Of a DNA stretch of 31,489 bases, positions 21,519 to 29,537 are shown piece after piece (positions within the stretch are counted from its first letter, which is position 1; every line of letters starts with the position of its first letter). A program made the position numbers and the translations under genes. Below the pieces are notes generated by a model. That model made no database searches. It saw only the letters and a list, made by a program, of their open reading frames with translations, and had not been told where the DNA came from. This stretch comes from a virus, in the IMG/VR virus record IMGVR_UViG_3300037487_001700, positions 1 through 31,489 of that record. The stretch is one strand, 5' to 3'.

Positions 21519-22845
21519 TAAATTAGTTGAGTTCCTGCCGTGGCAATGGGAGTCGCTGAATAGCAAATGCGAACATTTTGCTATGATTGGTGGTGTTGCC
21601 ACGGGCAAAACTTTTACTGGGTCGCATTTTGTTATTTCTCAGGTAGTCAATTTCCCTGATCAAACTGGATTTATCGGGGCCAACACTTACGATCAATTAA
21701 GCCAAGCTACCTTACGGGAGCTTATGTATTGGCTTGATGAATACGGATTTGAGTATGTAATCGACAGGATTCCTTTCTGGACAAAAGAAAAGAAGTTCAA
21801 GTCATACAACAACATTTTAAGCATTCGAGTCGGGAATAAAACGGCTTACATTTTTACTCGTGTTTTGGGCGATGCAAATCCTTTGCGTGGTATCGAATTT
21901 TCATGGTATTGGCTCGATGAATCAAGGGATACTCCGCTTAATACTCATGATGTAATTATGTCTCGTTTGCGTGAGAGTAAAACAATACGAGGATTGGTAA
22001 CAACTACTCCTGCTGGAGAGGATTGGGTTTGGAAACGATTTGTATGGAATAAAGATGCACGCTTTGGATACATTAAAGCAAAAACAGAAGACAGCGCCAA
22101 ATATGGAATTATTACTCAAAACTTTTACCTCACTTTGCGTTCGTCTTATTCTCCAGTGATGGCAGCTCAAGAGCTTGACGCCGAGTTTGTAATAGTGCTT
22201 GAGGGCCGCAGTTACTACACTGCCAGCCCTGCAAACGAAGAATTTGACTACGAGCCAAGCGACTATGAATTATTTGTTGGCATGGATTTCAACTTCGCAC
22301 CTGCGCCATGCGTGTGGGAAGTCGGGCAAATTGATGACGACGGCGACGTGCATGTATTTGCAGAAATCAGCGGTAAAGAAGTTTCCAGTGCAGAGCTGGC
22401 AAGGCGTTTGGCAATCCAATTTGGAGATTATCACCTGCGAATATTTGGCGATGCAAGCGGTAACAGAGGCACGACAAGCAATGCAGGCAAAACAGATTAC
22501 GACCAAATAGCAGAGGTGCTTTCAGAGTATGGAGTGAGTTTTAGCATCGACGTTGACCAGGCAAACCCAATGGTAAAAGATCGGGTCGAAAATACCTGTA
22601 GGCTCTTGGAAGACGGAAATGGAAAACGGACTCTTAAATATGACCCGAATAAATGTCCTTATTTGCATGAAGACTTTAGAAAAGTTGTTTGGAAAAATGG
22701 CAAAGTGAGCGGCAACGGCGACGAGACACTAACTCATGCCTCAGATGGTCTCGGTTATAGCCAAATGAAGCTCAATCCACCTATGGGAGGCAAGGTTAAG
22801 ATGGGCAAAAATGTAGGAAGCCTAGCAAGTAAAATGGGAGAATAA
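21451..22845 (+). CDS. terL: Terminase large subunit (packaging ATPase and nuclease)
   Basis: The 464-aa product has the complete set: Walker A at residues 47-54 (GGVATGKT), Walker B YWLDES at 153-158 and a coupling segment LVTTTPAG (182-189). The RNase H-like nuclease follows with acidic residues D279 (VGMDFNFAP), D334 (IFGDASG) and D432 (HASDGLGY). It cuts concatemeric DNA and drives it into procapsids through the portal encoded at 24795. Start ATG 21451 lies 68 nt inside the small-subunit gene; the N-terminal 25 residues are basic and may be a linker. Confidence 0.93.
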   Translation: MREKTKRRANGSRKAQLKKEENNKLVEFLPWQWESLNSKCEHFAMIGGVATGKTFTGSHFVISQVVNFPDQTGFIGANTYDQLSQATLRELMYWLDEYGFEYVIDRIPFWTKEKKFKSYNNILSIRVGNKTAYIFTRVLGDANPLRGIEFSWYWLDESRDTPLNTHDVIMSRLRESKTIRGLVTTTPAGEDWVWKRFVWNKDARFGYIKAKTEDSAKYGIITQNFYLTLRSSYSPVMAAQELDAEFVIVLEGRSYYTASPANEEFDYEPSDYELFVGMDFNFAPAPCVWEVGQIDDDGDVHVFAEISGKEVSSAELARRLAIQFGDYHLRIFGDASGNRGTTSNAGKTDYDQIAEVLSEYGVSFSIDVDQANPMVKDRVENTCRLLEDGNGKRTLKYDPNKCPYLHEDFRKVVWKNGKVSGNGDETLTHASDGLGYSQMKLNPPMGGKVKMGKNVGSLASKMGE

Positions 22846-22847
22846 AG

Positions 22848-23633
22848 ATGATTGGAATCGGAATTACAACGCGAAACAGACCGAATATTTTACATGCATG
22901 TTTGCTGCATTTTGCTGCATTTCTGCCAAAGGACGCGCTCTTTGTAATTGTTGATGACGCAAGCAAGCAATGGGAAAACAACCAAGCAATTGTCGAAAAT
23001 TTCAGCAACGACCACGGCAACCATTGCAAAGTAATTTACAAATACAACAAAGACCGCCTTGGTATTTCTGGGTCAAAAAATGAATGCTTGCTGGCCCTGC
23101 AGGAATGTGAGGACGTGTTTTTATTTGACGATGATGCGTGGCCTCAGAAAGAAAATTGGGATCAAATTTGGATAGCAGCAACAAGATGCCACGGCATCGG
23201 TCACAGCCTTTGGGCTACTCCTGTTGATTTTATCAAGGCGATTGGAATTGTTGGCAACGGAGAAACAGAGCTGACAATTTGGAATCAATGCCTGGGAGTA
23301 TGCTTACACTTCAATCGGGCCTGTTTAAATGCTTTGGGCGGCTACGACACGCGAGCAAAACTCTACGGCTATGAACACGCACAAATGAGCCAACGAGCAC
23401 ACAAGGCCGGATTTACGCGCTTTAATCCGTATGTTAGTCCAAGCATTTCTTCTGATCTTATTTACTCGCTCGATATTAGTTACGGCTGGAAAAAACAACA
23501 GCCGCTTTTGGTCGCGTGGGATGAGCCGCTTGTTTCCAGTGTGACACAAGAGGAAGCCCAGACGGGCGCAAAAGAAAATCTACATATTCTGCAAAATTAT
23601 CCTATTTACATTGAATTGAAAGGTGCGAAATGA
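22848..23633 (+). CDS. GT-A (family 2-like) glycosyltransferase
   Basis: Start 2 nt after terL with GGGAG about 8 nt upstream. The 261-aa protein begins MIGIGITTRNRPNILHACLL, has DALFVIVDDASKQW, then LGISGSKNECLLAL and VFLFDDDAWPQ with the metal-binding DDD at residues 94-96. The late ALGGYDTRAKLYGYEHAQMS fits the acceptor/catalytic region with Glu. It transfers a sugar from a nucleotide donor to an unknown acceptor. Its position between terminase and methyltransferase genes suggests membership in a DNA-decoration set, but capsid or tail glycosylation is also possible. Confidence 0.78.
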   Translation: MIGIGITTRNRPNILHACLLHFAAFLPKDALFVIVDDASKQWENNQAIVENFSNDHGNHCKVIYKYNKDRLGISGSKNECLLALQECEDVFLFDDDAWPQKENWDQIWIAATRCHGIGHSLWATPVDFIKAIGIVGNGETELTIWNQCLGVCLHFNRACLNALGGYDTRAKLYGYEHAQMSQRAHKAGFTRFNPYVSPSISSDLIYSLDISYGWKKQQPLLVAWDEPLVSSVTQEEAQTGAKENLHILQNYPIYIELKGAK

Positions 23634-24181
23634 AAGTTGGAATATTGTGCGAATATTCTGGCCGCGTTCGCGATGCTTTTATTAAATTAGGACATGATGC
23701 AGTATCGTGTGATTTATTGCCAACAGATGCTCCAGGGCCTCATATCCAAGGTGATTGCCTACTTCAAGATTGGTCAAGGTTTGATCTTTTAATTTGTCAT
23801 CCGCCATGCACTCATTTGGCCGTAAGTGGTGCAAGATATTTTTATAAAAAACAAAAAGAACAAATTGAAGCATTGAATTTTGTTATAGCATTAATGGCAT
23901 TGCCAGTTGAGAGAATATGCATTGAAAACCCAATAAGCGTAATATCCTCCAAGATAAGAAAGCCAGATCAAATTATTCAACCTTGGCAATTTGGACATGG
24001 TGAAACAAAAGCAACTTGTTTATGGCTTAAGGGATTATCTAAATTAATTCCAACAAATATTGTGGGGGGGCGAGAGCAGAAATGTCATTTATGTCCTCCT
24101 TCTAAAGACAGATGGAAGATAAGAAGTACAACATATCAAGGAATAGCTGACGCTATGGCGCAGCAATGGAGTTCAAAATGA
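23630..24181 (+). CDS. Minimal cytosine-C5 DNA methyltransferase-like protein
   Basis: The start overlaps the GT-A stop (ATGA). The 183-aa protein shows the C5 methyltransferase order: MKVGILCEYSGRVRDAF (motif I), VSCDLLPTD, FDLLICHPPCTHLAVSGARY (motif IV, catalytic C60), ICIENPISV (ENP, motif VI, 99-101), a TKATCLWLKGL segment and a late TYQGIADAMAQQW resembling motif X. A target-recognition domain is lacking: ordinary Dcm-like enzymes are about twice as long. In modified phages such short enzymes prepare 5-methylcytosine for further oxidation or glycosylation. Specificity is presumably low or partner-dependent. The 7-G run at 24064-24070 could cause slippage. Confidence 0.72.
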   Translation: MKVGILCEYSGRVRDAFIKLGHDAVSCDLLPTDAPGPHIQGDCLLQDWSRFDLLICHPPCTHLAVSGARYFYKKQKEQIEALNFVIALMALPVERICIENPISVISSKIRKPDQIIQPWQFGHGETKATCLWLKGLSKLIPTNIVGGREQKCHLCPPSKDRWKIRSTTYQGIADAMAQQWSSK

Positions 24182-24747
24182 AATTAAATCTTGGTTGTGG
24201 TAAAAGTCGATTCCCTGGTTGGACTAGCGTTGATCAAATCGACTACGGAGACAACGTAGTTTTTGACCTCGACAAATTGACAAATAGCGGGCGAAAACTG
24301 CCATTCGAAAATGATTCCTGCAGTGAATTTATTCTGAGCCACGTTATCGAGCATTTGCACGATACGCTCGGCCTTTTCGATGAGCTCCACAGAATCGCAA
24401 AGCCAGGGGCAATTTGTCACGTTGCGGTACCTTTCGCCTTTTCCGATGAATCAATCGAGGATCAAACGCACGTTCGGCAATTTACTTTTAACTCGTTTTG
24501 TTTCTTCTCCCAGCCTGTTTATTGTAATGCAGATTACGGATACCGAGGAGATTGGCATTGCGAAAAAGTTATTGTGTCAGTTGATAAAAAATACAAAAAT
24601 ATGCAACACTCCGCACTTGTGGAACTTTGCAAAACCCAAAGAAATATCGGCAAAAATATAAACGCTGATTTGATAGCCATAAAGCCAGCAAGGGAACAAA
24701 AAGCCGAACTGGTTACCGTTCCTCTTATAGAATTTCAATTTGTTTAG
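24178..24747 (+). CDS. Class I SAM-dependent methyltransferase
   Basis: ATG 24178 overlaps the previous stop and has GGAG 7 nt upstream; ATG 24166 would place that site inside. The 189-aa protein has KLNLGCGKSRFPGWTSVDQI (SAM-binding motif I), a following acidic loop, and LSHVIEHLHDTLGLFDELHR then AKPGAICHVAVPF, matching type 11 methyltransferases. A C-terminal HVRQFTFNSFCFF segment is typical of phage and sugar-cluster homologues. Targets may be sugars or bases. It completes the modification set before the portal gene. No membrane segments are present. Confidence 0.75.
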   Translation: MKLNLGCGKSRFPGWTSVDQIDYGDNVVFDLDKLTNSGRKLPFENDSCSEFILSHVIEHLHDTLGLFDELHRIAKPGAICHVAVPFAFSDESIEDQTHVRQFTFNSFCFFSQPVYCNADYGYRGDWHCEKVIVSVDKKYKNMQHSALVELCKTQRNIGKNINADLIAIKPAREQKAELVTVPLIEFQFV

Positions 24748-24794
24748 TCGCATGATGTACGCTGCAAACTGATTAAAAAATGAGGTAATCACAA

Positions 24795-26597
24795 ATGACG
24801 GACTACAATACCGAAGCGCAAGAATACTCCGATCAAGATATTGAACTGGAACAAATGCTTTACGCTCGACATGTTGAGGTTAACGGGCCGGATGATTTAA
24901 CGACACAGAGAGCCACGTCAATTCCGGCTTTGTTCAGTACTTTATATAAATTTATTCAAAACCCTAGCTCAGTTTCGGTTGAAACTTATAAGCGCATGAT
25001 CGACACCGACGATACAATTGGAAGCGGTGTTGACTTCCTTACAACCTGCCTTGCGGTGCGCTTGGGAACTTATAGCCATCCAAATAAAGAGCTGGCAAAA
25101 TGGGTTAATGATCGGTTGAAAGGCATACAGGGCGGATGGTTTAATGCTGTAAAAGAAATCCTGTCCGCAAGTTGGGCAGGCTTTGCAGTGTCAGAAAAGA
25201 TTTGGGAGAACAACGAGCGACATGGATTTGTGCCAAAGAAAATTGTAGCCTTGCCTCCGACAACTCTAATGTTTGAAACAGGGCGAACAGGCGAACTAAC
25301 AGAAGACGGAATATTGCAGTATCAGCGCAACTGGAACCCGATGGCGCTTGGAACTGGTATCGGATATTTTGGCGGAATGGTTGGCGTGGGCTATGGCTTT
25401 ATGCAACAAGGTGATGCTCGCCCTGATCCTTTTGCAAAGTTTGGCGACATGCCTTTTCCGATGCGGGTCAATAATTCATGGAACTATTTAAGCATTCGCA
25501 TACCTAAACAAAAATGTATTCACTATGCTTTTGATGCACAAGGCAAGTTTGGAAACCCTTACGGGCGCAGTTTGTTGCGTCGTATATATAAATATTACGT
25601 TCTTAAAGACTCTGTAATTCAAATGCTCGCAGTTGCTTTGGACAGAAAAGGCACGCCTTTAACCATTGTTTACGCTGATCCTAATACAACATTACAAGAC
25701 GATACAAAGGTACAAGCGGCAGGAACCGGAAACATGAAAGGCCGCAGAGTTGGCGTCAGAGCAGATAAAGCGGCTCAGGATGCCTTCAGCCGCGTACATA
25801 ATGACAGCGTAATTGTGCTACCTGGAAAGAAAGGTCAAATCTTCGAGGTTGACGCTTTGATACAAAATTCAAATAGCGGCGATTTTATTTCATCGTTAGA
25901 TTTTTGCAATAAAAGTATCTTGCGAGGGCTACTTATTCCAAGCTTGATATTTGGAAATGGCGACGGAACGGGCAGTTATTCGTTAGGACAAGAGCACTCC
26001 AAAACTTTTACCAAGATTCTGGACGGTATGCTTGAAGGGCTAAAAGAAGCTTTAATTGAGCAACTAATAACAGAAATGATCAAATACAACTGGCCCGCTA
26101 CTTACTGGCAGGACGCAGGCTTTGGCTCTTTTGCACCCAAAGATTTCAGTGACGAAGACATGGAAAAGATTTCTCGAATTTGGGAGACCGCAATAACTAG
26201 CGGCGTAATTGACCCAACAGATTTGCAGGACTTAAATAGGATGCGAGAGACGCTTGGATTTGGCGAGCGAACTACAATTATCGAGAAACCAGAAACAGAT
26301 TTATTTGGTGACACAGGTAGTGATTTGGGCGCTACCGAGCATGAATTATCGGGGGGGGGGGCAAATAGTATTGGCGGTATGAATGAAATGCAGGATACGG
26401 CGTTAAATGGTTCCCAGGTTAGTTCTCTCGTTGAAATACTCAACAATGTAACGAGCGGCTTGATTCCAAAAGAAAGCGCCGCTGCAATTATTCAAAGCGC
26501 ATTCCCAAGCTTTAACGATGAGAGGATCAGAAAAATGCTTAATCCGATTACCGTAAACAAAGACAACAAGGAGATAAAAACAGATGGCAACCCTTGA
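24795..26597 (+). CDS. Portal protein (DUF935/Mu gp29-like)
   Basis: ATG 24795 follows GAGG by about 9 nt. The 600-aa protein has the DUF935 pattern: YKRMIDTDDTIGSGVDFLTT, SWAGFAVSEKIWE, KIVALPPTTLMFETGR, then FGNPYGRSLLRRIYKYYVLK and ALDRKGTPLTIVYAD. The last 120 residues include a Gly-rich linker encoded by an 11-G run and helical segments (VSSLVEILNNVTSGLIPKES). Portals form a dodecamer at one capsid vertex and hold the terminase motor. Size is near the usual 500-600 aa. It is followed by a small protein and the minor head protein, as in Mu and SPP1. Confidence 0.85.
   Translation: MTDYNTEAQEYSDQDIELEQMLYARHVEVNGPDDLTTQRATSIPALFSTLYKFIQNPSSVSVETYKRMIDTDDTIGSGVDFLTTCLAVRLGTYSHPNKELAKWVNDRLKGIQGGWFNAVKEILSASWAGFAVSEKIWENNERHGFVPKKIVALPPTTLMFETGRTGELTEDGILQYQRNWNPMALGTGIGYFGGMVGVGYGFMQQGDARPDPFAKFGDMPFPMRVNNSWNYLSIRIPKQKCIHYAFDAQGKFGNPYGRSLLRRIYKYYVLKDSVIQMLAVALDRKGTPLTIVYADPNTTLQDDTKVQAAGTGNMKGRRVGVRADKAAQDAFSRVHNDSVIVLPGKKGQIFEVDALIQNSNSGDFISSLDFCNKSILRGLLIPSLIFGNGDGTGSYSLGQEHSKTFTKILDGMLEGLKEALIEQLITEMIKYNWPATYWQDAGFGSFAPKDFSDEDMEKISRIWETAITSGVIDPTDLQDLNRMRETLGFGERTTIIEKPETDLFGDTGSDLGATEHELSGGGANSIGGMNEMQDTALNGSQVSSLVEILNNVTSGLIPKESAAAIIQSAFPSFNDERIRKMLNPITVNKDNKEIKTDGNP
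26351..26361 (+). repeat. Run of 11 G inside the portal gene
   Basis: Eleven consecutive G (26351-26361) encode the GGG of ELSGGGANS. It is the longest homopolymer noticed in an otherwise A/T-rich window and a place where polymerase or sequencing slippage is likely. A one-base change would cut off about 80 residues of the portal. Confidence 0.9.
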
Positions 26598-26892
26598 AGA
26601 AATAAGCAAACAAATCCGTAACGCAGGCATGGCGGCGGAGCAAAAAGAAGATACAAATATCGAGGAAGCATTGCCAGGCGGCAACGCTGCAGAGAAAACC
26701 CGCGAGGACTTTGATCCTGCGGCTCTTGAAAAAGGTATCGCGGTTGAAATGGAGCATACGCCTGATCGAGCTGTTGCTGAAAACATTGCGATGGACCACT
26801 TATTTGAAGACAAAAATTATTACGACAAGCTAGAAAAAATGGAATCAAAAGAAATTGATCAGGTAACATTTGCCCGTTTCGCAGCAAAATAA
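26584..26892 (+). CDS. Small DUF5661-like phage protein, 102 aa
   Basis: AAGGAG about 10 nt before ATG 26584 and a 14-nt overlap with the portal gene fit normal phage organisation. The protein has FDPAALEKGIAVEMEHTPDR, then AENIAMDHLFEDKNYYDKLE, matching the short family with GxxxExEHTxxxxxAxxIAxDHLxEDxxYYxxL. Its role is not established; it is often found beside virion head genes. The fold is probably all helical with a possible metal-binding E-H-D-H pattern. Confidence 0.7.
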   Translation: MATLEEISKQIRNAGMAAEQKEDTNIEEALPGGNAAEKTREDFDPAALEKGIAVEMEHTPDRAVAENIAMDHLFEDKNYYDKLEKMESKEIDQVTFARFAAK

Positions 26893-26901
26893 AGGCTCAA
26901 T

Positions 26902-27792
26902 ATGTGCGATAGCTGCAAAGCTCTTCTTTCAAAATTAGATAAAAGCGACATTGTTCGGCTGATGGCAGGAGCCAAAGCCGCAACAAAGATCGAAAAGCAT
27001 GGCTTCACTGCGCTTGATAAAATGTTTGAGGAGCTGGAAACGCAGGCCGTTGACGCGATAATGCAAGGCAAAGAGTCACCTCCTGAGCCAAACTTTACGC
27101 CTTTATTGCTCGAAGTTATTTACATGGCAATGCAGGCGGGCTTCGAGGTTGACCCTCGATTGCCAAATAACACGGCCCGAATGGCTGCAGGAAAAGCGGC
27201 AAAACTGCCGATCAAGATTCCAACTAATCCCAAAGAGCTGAGGCTTTGGTGGGATTTGGTGCGACATTTTAAAGCGCCTCCGAAGATTCAAAAGTTGGCT
27301 GATAAAATCAAACGGGCTTACCTCAATAAAGTGCAAAGCATTTGGACGGAAATTGGAAAAGACTTTCGAGAAGGGGCCGTCTGGGATCAAAAAGTGATTC
27401 GGCAGGAAATGAAAAAAATTGTTGCCGTTGTTCGATCGAGGGCGAGAACAATAGTTGCCACGGAAACCACGCGCTATTTCAATACAGCCAGGATTAATTA
27501 CTATGACAAACAGCCAACTGTTACTCATTATTTATTTATCGCAATTAGGGATCATCGGACGACAGAATGGTGTAAGACTAGGCAAGGATTAGTTTACGAA
27601 AAAGGTAGCGAGATATTCAAGCGGGAGAGGCCAAGTTGTCATTATAATTGCCGTTCCGAGGTAACTCCTCTTGTGCCGTTTAATCCTCGCCACAAGGCTC
27701 TAATTGAGGACCCAGAAAGACAACGCAAAAACAAAAAAATAGGCAAAAGCAAAGGGCAGGTTTGGCCCCTGCCGGAAGGATGGAACCAATGA
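26902..27792 (+). CDS. Minor head/morphogenesis protein (SPP1 gp7/Mu F-like)
   Basis: The 296-aa protein carries the family core in its C-terminal half: RARTIVATETTRYFNTARIN, HYLFIAIRDHRTTEWCKTRQ and RPSCHYNCRSEVTPLVPF. These include the conserved Arg, His and Cys pattern of SPP1 gp7 and Mu F. The N-terminal part is helical with DSCKALLSKLDKSD. The protein is packaged with the portal and helps DNA delivery or capsid assembly. Its location after the portal is the usual one. A major capsid protein would be expected shortly after, but is not seen. Confidence 0.85.
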   Translation: MCDSCKALLSKLDKSDIVRLMAGAKAATKIEKHGFTALDKMFEELETQAVDAIMQGKESPPEPNFTPLLLEVIYMAMQAGFEVDPRLPNNTARMAAGKAAKLPIKIPTNPKELRLWWDLVRHFKAPPKIQKLADKIKRAYLNKVQSIWTEIGKDFREGAVWDQKVIRQEMKKIVAVVRSRARTIVATETTRYFNTARINYYDKQPTVTHYLFIAIRDHRTTEWCKTRQGLVYEKGSEIFKRERPSCHYNCRSEVTPLVPFNPRHKALIEDPERQRKNKKIGKSKGQVWPLPEGWNQ

Positions 27793-28109
27793 GCGGTGGC
27801 GGAATCATAAAAGTAGACGCAGGAGGCGGAGGCACGGCTATCACTTATAGCCAGCCTAACGTCGATAATATTACGATAGTTGCAGCGAACACATGGCAGC
27901 CTTACGCTTTATTGACTGGAGCCAAAAGCTTTGAATTAAAAACTCGAAGTGGCAGCCATATCAAATTAGCCTTTTCGCCTTCACCCGTTGACTATGTAAC
28001 GATTAAAGGCAAATACGATATGCAAGCCATTGCTCCAGACGCCGGCATTACGCTGTATCTATCATGTGCACAAGCCGGTGATGTGATAGAAATTATTCAA
28101 TGGCTCTGA
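27789..28109 (+). CDS. Small virion-associated-type protein, 106 aa
   Basis: ATG 27789 overlaps the previous stop (ATGA) and has GGAAGGA upstream. The protein begins MSGGGIIKVDAGGGGTAITY and continues beta-rich (FELKTRSGSHIKLAFSPSPV), then ends GDVIEIIQWL. This is a compact beta-sandwich-like design as in decoration or adaptor proteins. No family is recognised. Confidence 0.6.
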   Translation: MSGGGIIKVDAGGGGTAITYSQPNVDNITIVAANTWQPYALLTGAKSFELKTRSGSHIKLAFSPSPVDYVTIKGKYDMQAIAPDAGITLYLSCAQAGDVIEIIQWL

Positions 28110-28122
28110 CAAAGGAGTTCCT

Positions 28123-28551
28123 ATGTTTGGAAAAGACCAACTACATGTTGACCTTGCCAATCTTGGCGAAACTGATCAAGTAATTTCTTTTATTCGCAGT
28201 GCGAATGGAGAGAATATTACCTCAACCGACGTTGGAAGCAAAAAAGCTCTTGACGTTTACGTTGCCAATCCTATCAATGTTAACGGCTATGAATCGCTTC
28301 TTGAAGCTGCAGTCGTCGTTGGATTAGCTGCAGTTGCTTTGCCTGCAACCGCTTTGACTGGACGTAAAGCAATTCAAGTCGAGAACATGGGCGCTCGCCC
28401 TATCTATGTTGGAAGCTCCGGCGTAACCGTAGCGACTGGCGTTAAAGTAAACCCAGGCTCTGTTTGGGAAGAAGATTGTACCGAAGGCTGCATTGTTTAT
28501 GCAATCGCTCCTGCGGCAGCTCAAGATGTGCGAGTTATCGAATTCGCATAA
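28123..28551 (+). CDS. Decoration-like small virion protein, 142 aa
   Basis: AAAGGAG stands about 6 nt before ATG 28123. The C-terminal 75 residues carry GRKAIQVENMGARPIYVGSS followed by GVTVATGVKV, a beta-rich module common in phage virion proteins near portal and fibre genes. The gene at 28726 has the same module. The N-terminus differs (VDLANLGETDQVISFIRSAN). A role in decorating capsid, neck or baseplate is inferred from fold and position. Confidence 0.65.
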   Translation: MFGKDQLHVDLANLGETDQVISFIRSANGENITSTDVGSKKALDVYVANPINVNGYESLLEAAVVVGLAAVALPATALTGRKAIQVENMGARPIYVGSSGVTVATGVKVNPGSVWEEDCTEGCIVYAIAPAAAQDVRVIEFA

Positions 28552-28564
28552 TTAGGATGAGATA

Positions 28565-28792
28565 ATGGCCTTTTCAGTCGACGACATACAGAAGTTTCAA
28601 GAATTCATGCAATTGTTTTCTGAAGCAAAATGGACTGACGTTACGGCTGAAAAGGCTATTTCGATATTTAATAATACGCGATTTCTGATGAAATTATCAG
28701 AAGAAATGAAAAGGCAAATCAGCGAATGCCATTTACAACCGACCCAGACCGCAGCGACGTCCTCGACAACGCTTTCCAAAGCAAAGTCGTAA
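28565..28792 (+). CDS. Hypothetical helical protein, 75 aa
   Basis: The start follows AGGA (about 28555) with 7 nt; the gene overlaps the next by 67 nt. The protein is helical: VDDIQKFQEFMQLFSEAKWT then FLMKLSEEMKRQISECHL, and the tail is Thr/Ser-rich (TQTAATSSTTLSKAKS). It has no known motif. A small structural accessory protein is likely by position. Confidence 0.5.
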   Translation: MAFSVDDIQKFQEFMQLFSEAKWTDVTAEKAISIFNNTRFLMKLSEEMKRQISECHLQPTQTAATSSTTLSKAKS

Positions 28793-29040
28793 CAGTTGGC
28801 GCAACACAAATAGAGGTTAAGTGCGGAGCTAATTTATTGGCAGGACGCCAAGCAATTGTCATTTACAACGATAGCGCTTCAATTGTTTATTTCGGCCCAA
28901 CTGGAGTAACAACGAGCGGAGCAACTAAAGGAATTCCGATCTTTAAAAAGCAAACTCTGTTTATTCAGATCGGAGGGATTCAGTGTTATTTAATCGCTGG
29001 AACTGCAGCAAATGACGTTATCGTGCAGGAGTTGGGATAA
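28726..29040 (+). CDS. Decoration-like small virion protein, 104 aa
   Basis: The start lies 67 nt inside the previous gene. The protein has AGRQAIVIYNDSASIVYFGP then TGVTTSGATKGIPIFKKQTL, and ends AANDVIVQELG, paralogous to the C-terminal module of the 28123 gene (GRxAI, hVYhGxxGVT, then AAxDVxVxE). The paralogue pair suggests an old duplication for two positions in the particle. The stop overlaps the next start (TAATG). Confidence 0.65.
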   Translation: MPFTTDPDRSDVLDNAFQSKVVTVGATQIEVKCGANLLAGRQAIVIYNDSASIVYFGPTGVTTSGATKGIPIFKKQTLFIQIGGIQCYLIAGTAANDVIVQELG

Positions 29041-29537
29041 TGACAGACTTCTGGAAAACTCCTGTCGCTGTAGAAATTCCTTTTGACAACGCAACAAATG
29101 GATTTACTGCAGACGAAGTACAAACGGCAATTGAGGAAGCGAAGCAAAACAGCGAAGGCTTCCCAAGAGCTGGTTTACCACTAATAGCAAACGGTACTGT
29201 CTCAAATGGAAATTTTATTACATATACCGAATTGCTTGCGAATCCTCGTATTCTATTCCCAGTAAAGGTCAGGCTCAAGGAATTAACTTGGGTTAATAAC
29301 AACACAAACCTTGGCGCATTTTCATTTCAGATTTTTAAAAACGGACAGGCGGTTGGTAATTTATTTTACACCTACACGCCTCCTGCAGGAGATTTGACCG
29401 CTGGATATGGCTATTTTGTATTCCCCACAAACCTTGACTATGCAGCGGGCGATTCGATGTACATAAAATATGTAAAGCCAAGCGGAACTTCGCTTGCAGA
29501 CCTTGCGTTGGTTGTTTGGATATCGAGGATATTATGA
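29040..29537 (+). CDS. Fibre/spike-associated protein, 165 aa
   Basis: The protein opens with the motif FDNATNGFTADEVQTAIEEA, which recurs at N-termini or junctions of phage fibre and spike proteins. The rest is beta-rich (VKVRLKELTWVNNNTNLGAF, LFYTYTPPAGDLTAGYGYFV), consistent with a jelly-roll-like structural domain. It begins at TAATG after the previous gene and overlaps the next start by 4 nt. It probably forms part of the fibre or adsorption structure. Confidence 0.65.
   Translation: MTDFWKTPVAVEIPFDNATNGFTADEVQTAIEEAKQNSEGFPRAGLPLIANGTVSNGNFITYTELLANPRILFPVKVRLKELTWVNNNTNLGAFSFQIFKNGQAVGNLFYTYTPPAGDLTAGYGYFVFPTNLDYAAGDSMYIKYVKPSGTSLADLALVVWISRIL

Noticed and set aside
16417-24747. TET/JBP dioxygenase gene in the modification region
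   Set aside because: No product shows the HxD...H...R pattern of a 2OG-Fe(II) dioxygenase; it is reported as missing rather than present.
26403-26887. Minus-strand ORFs opposite the portal end and the DUF5661-like gene
   Set aside because: They overlap several real genes and have no ribosome site or domain.
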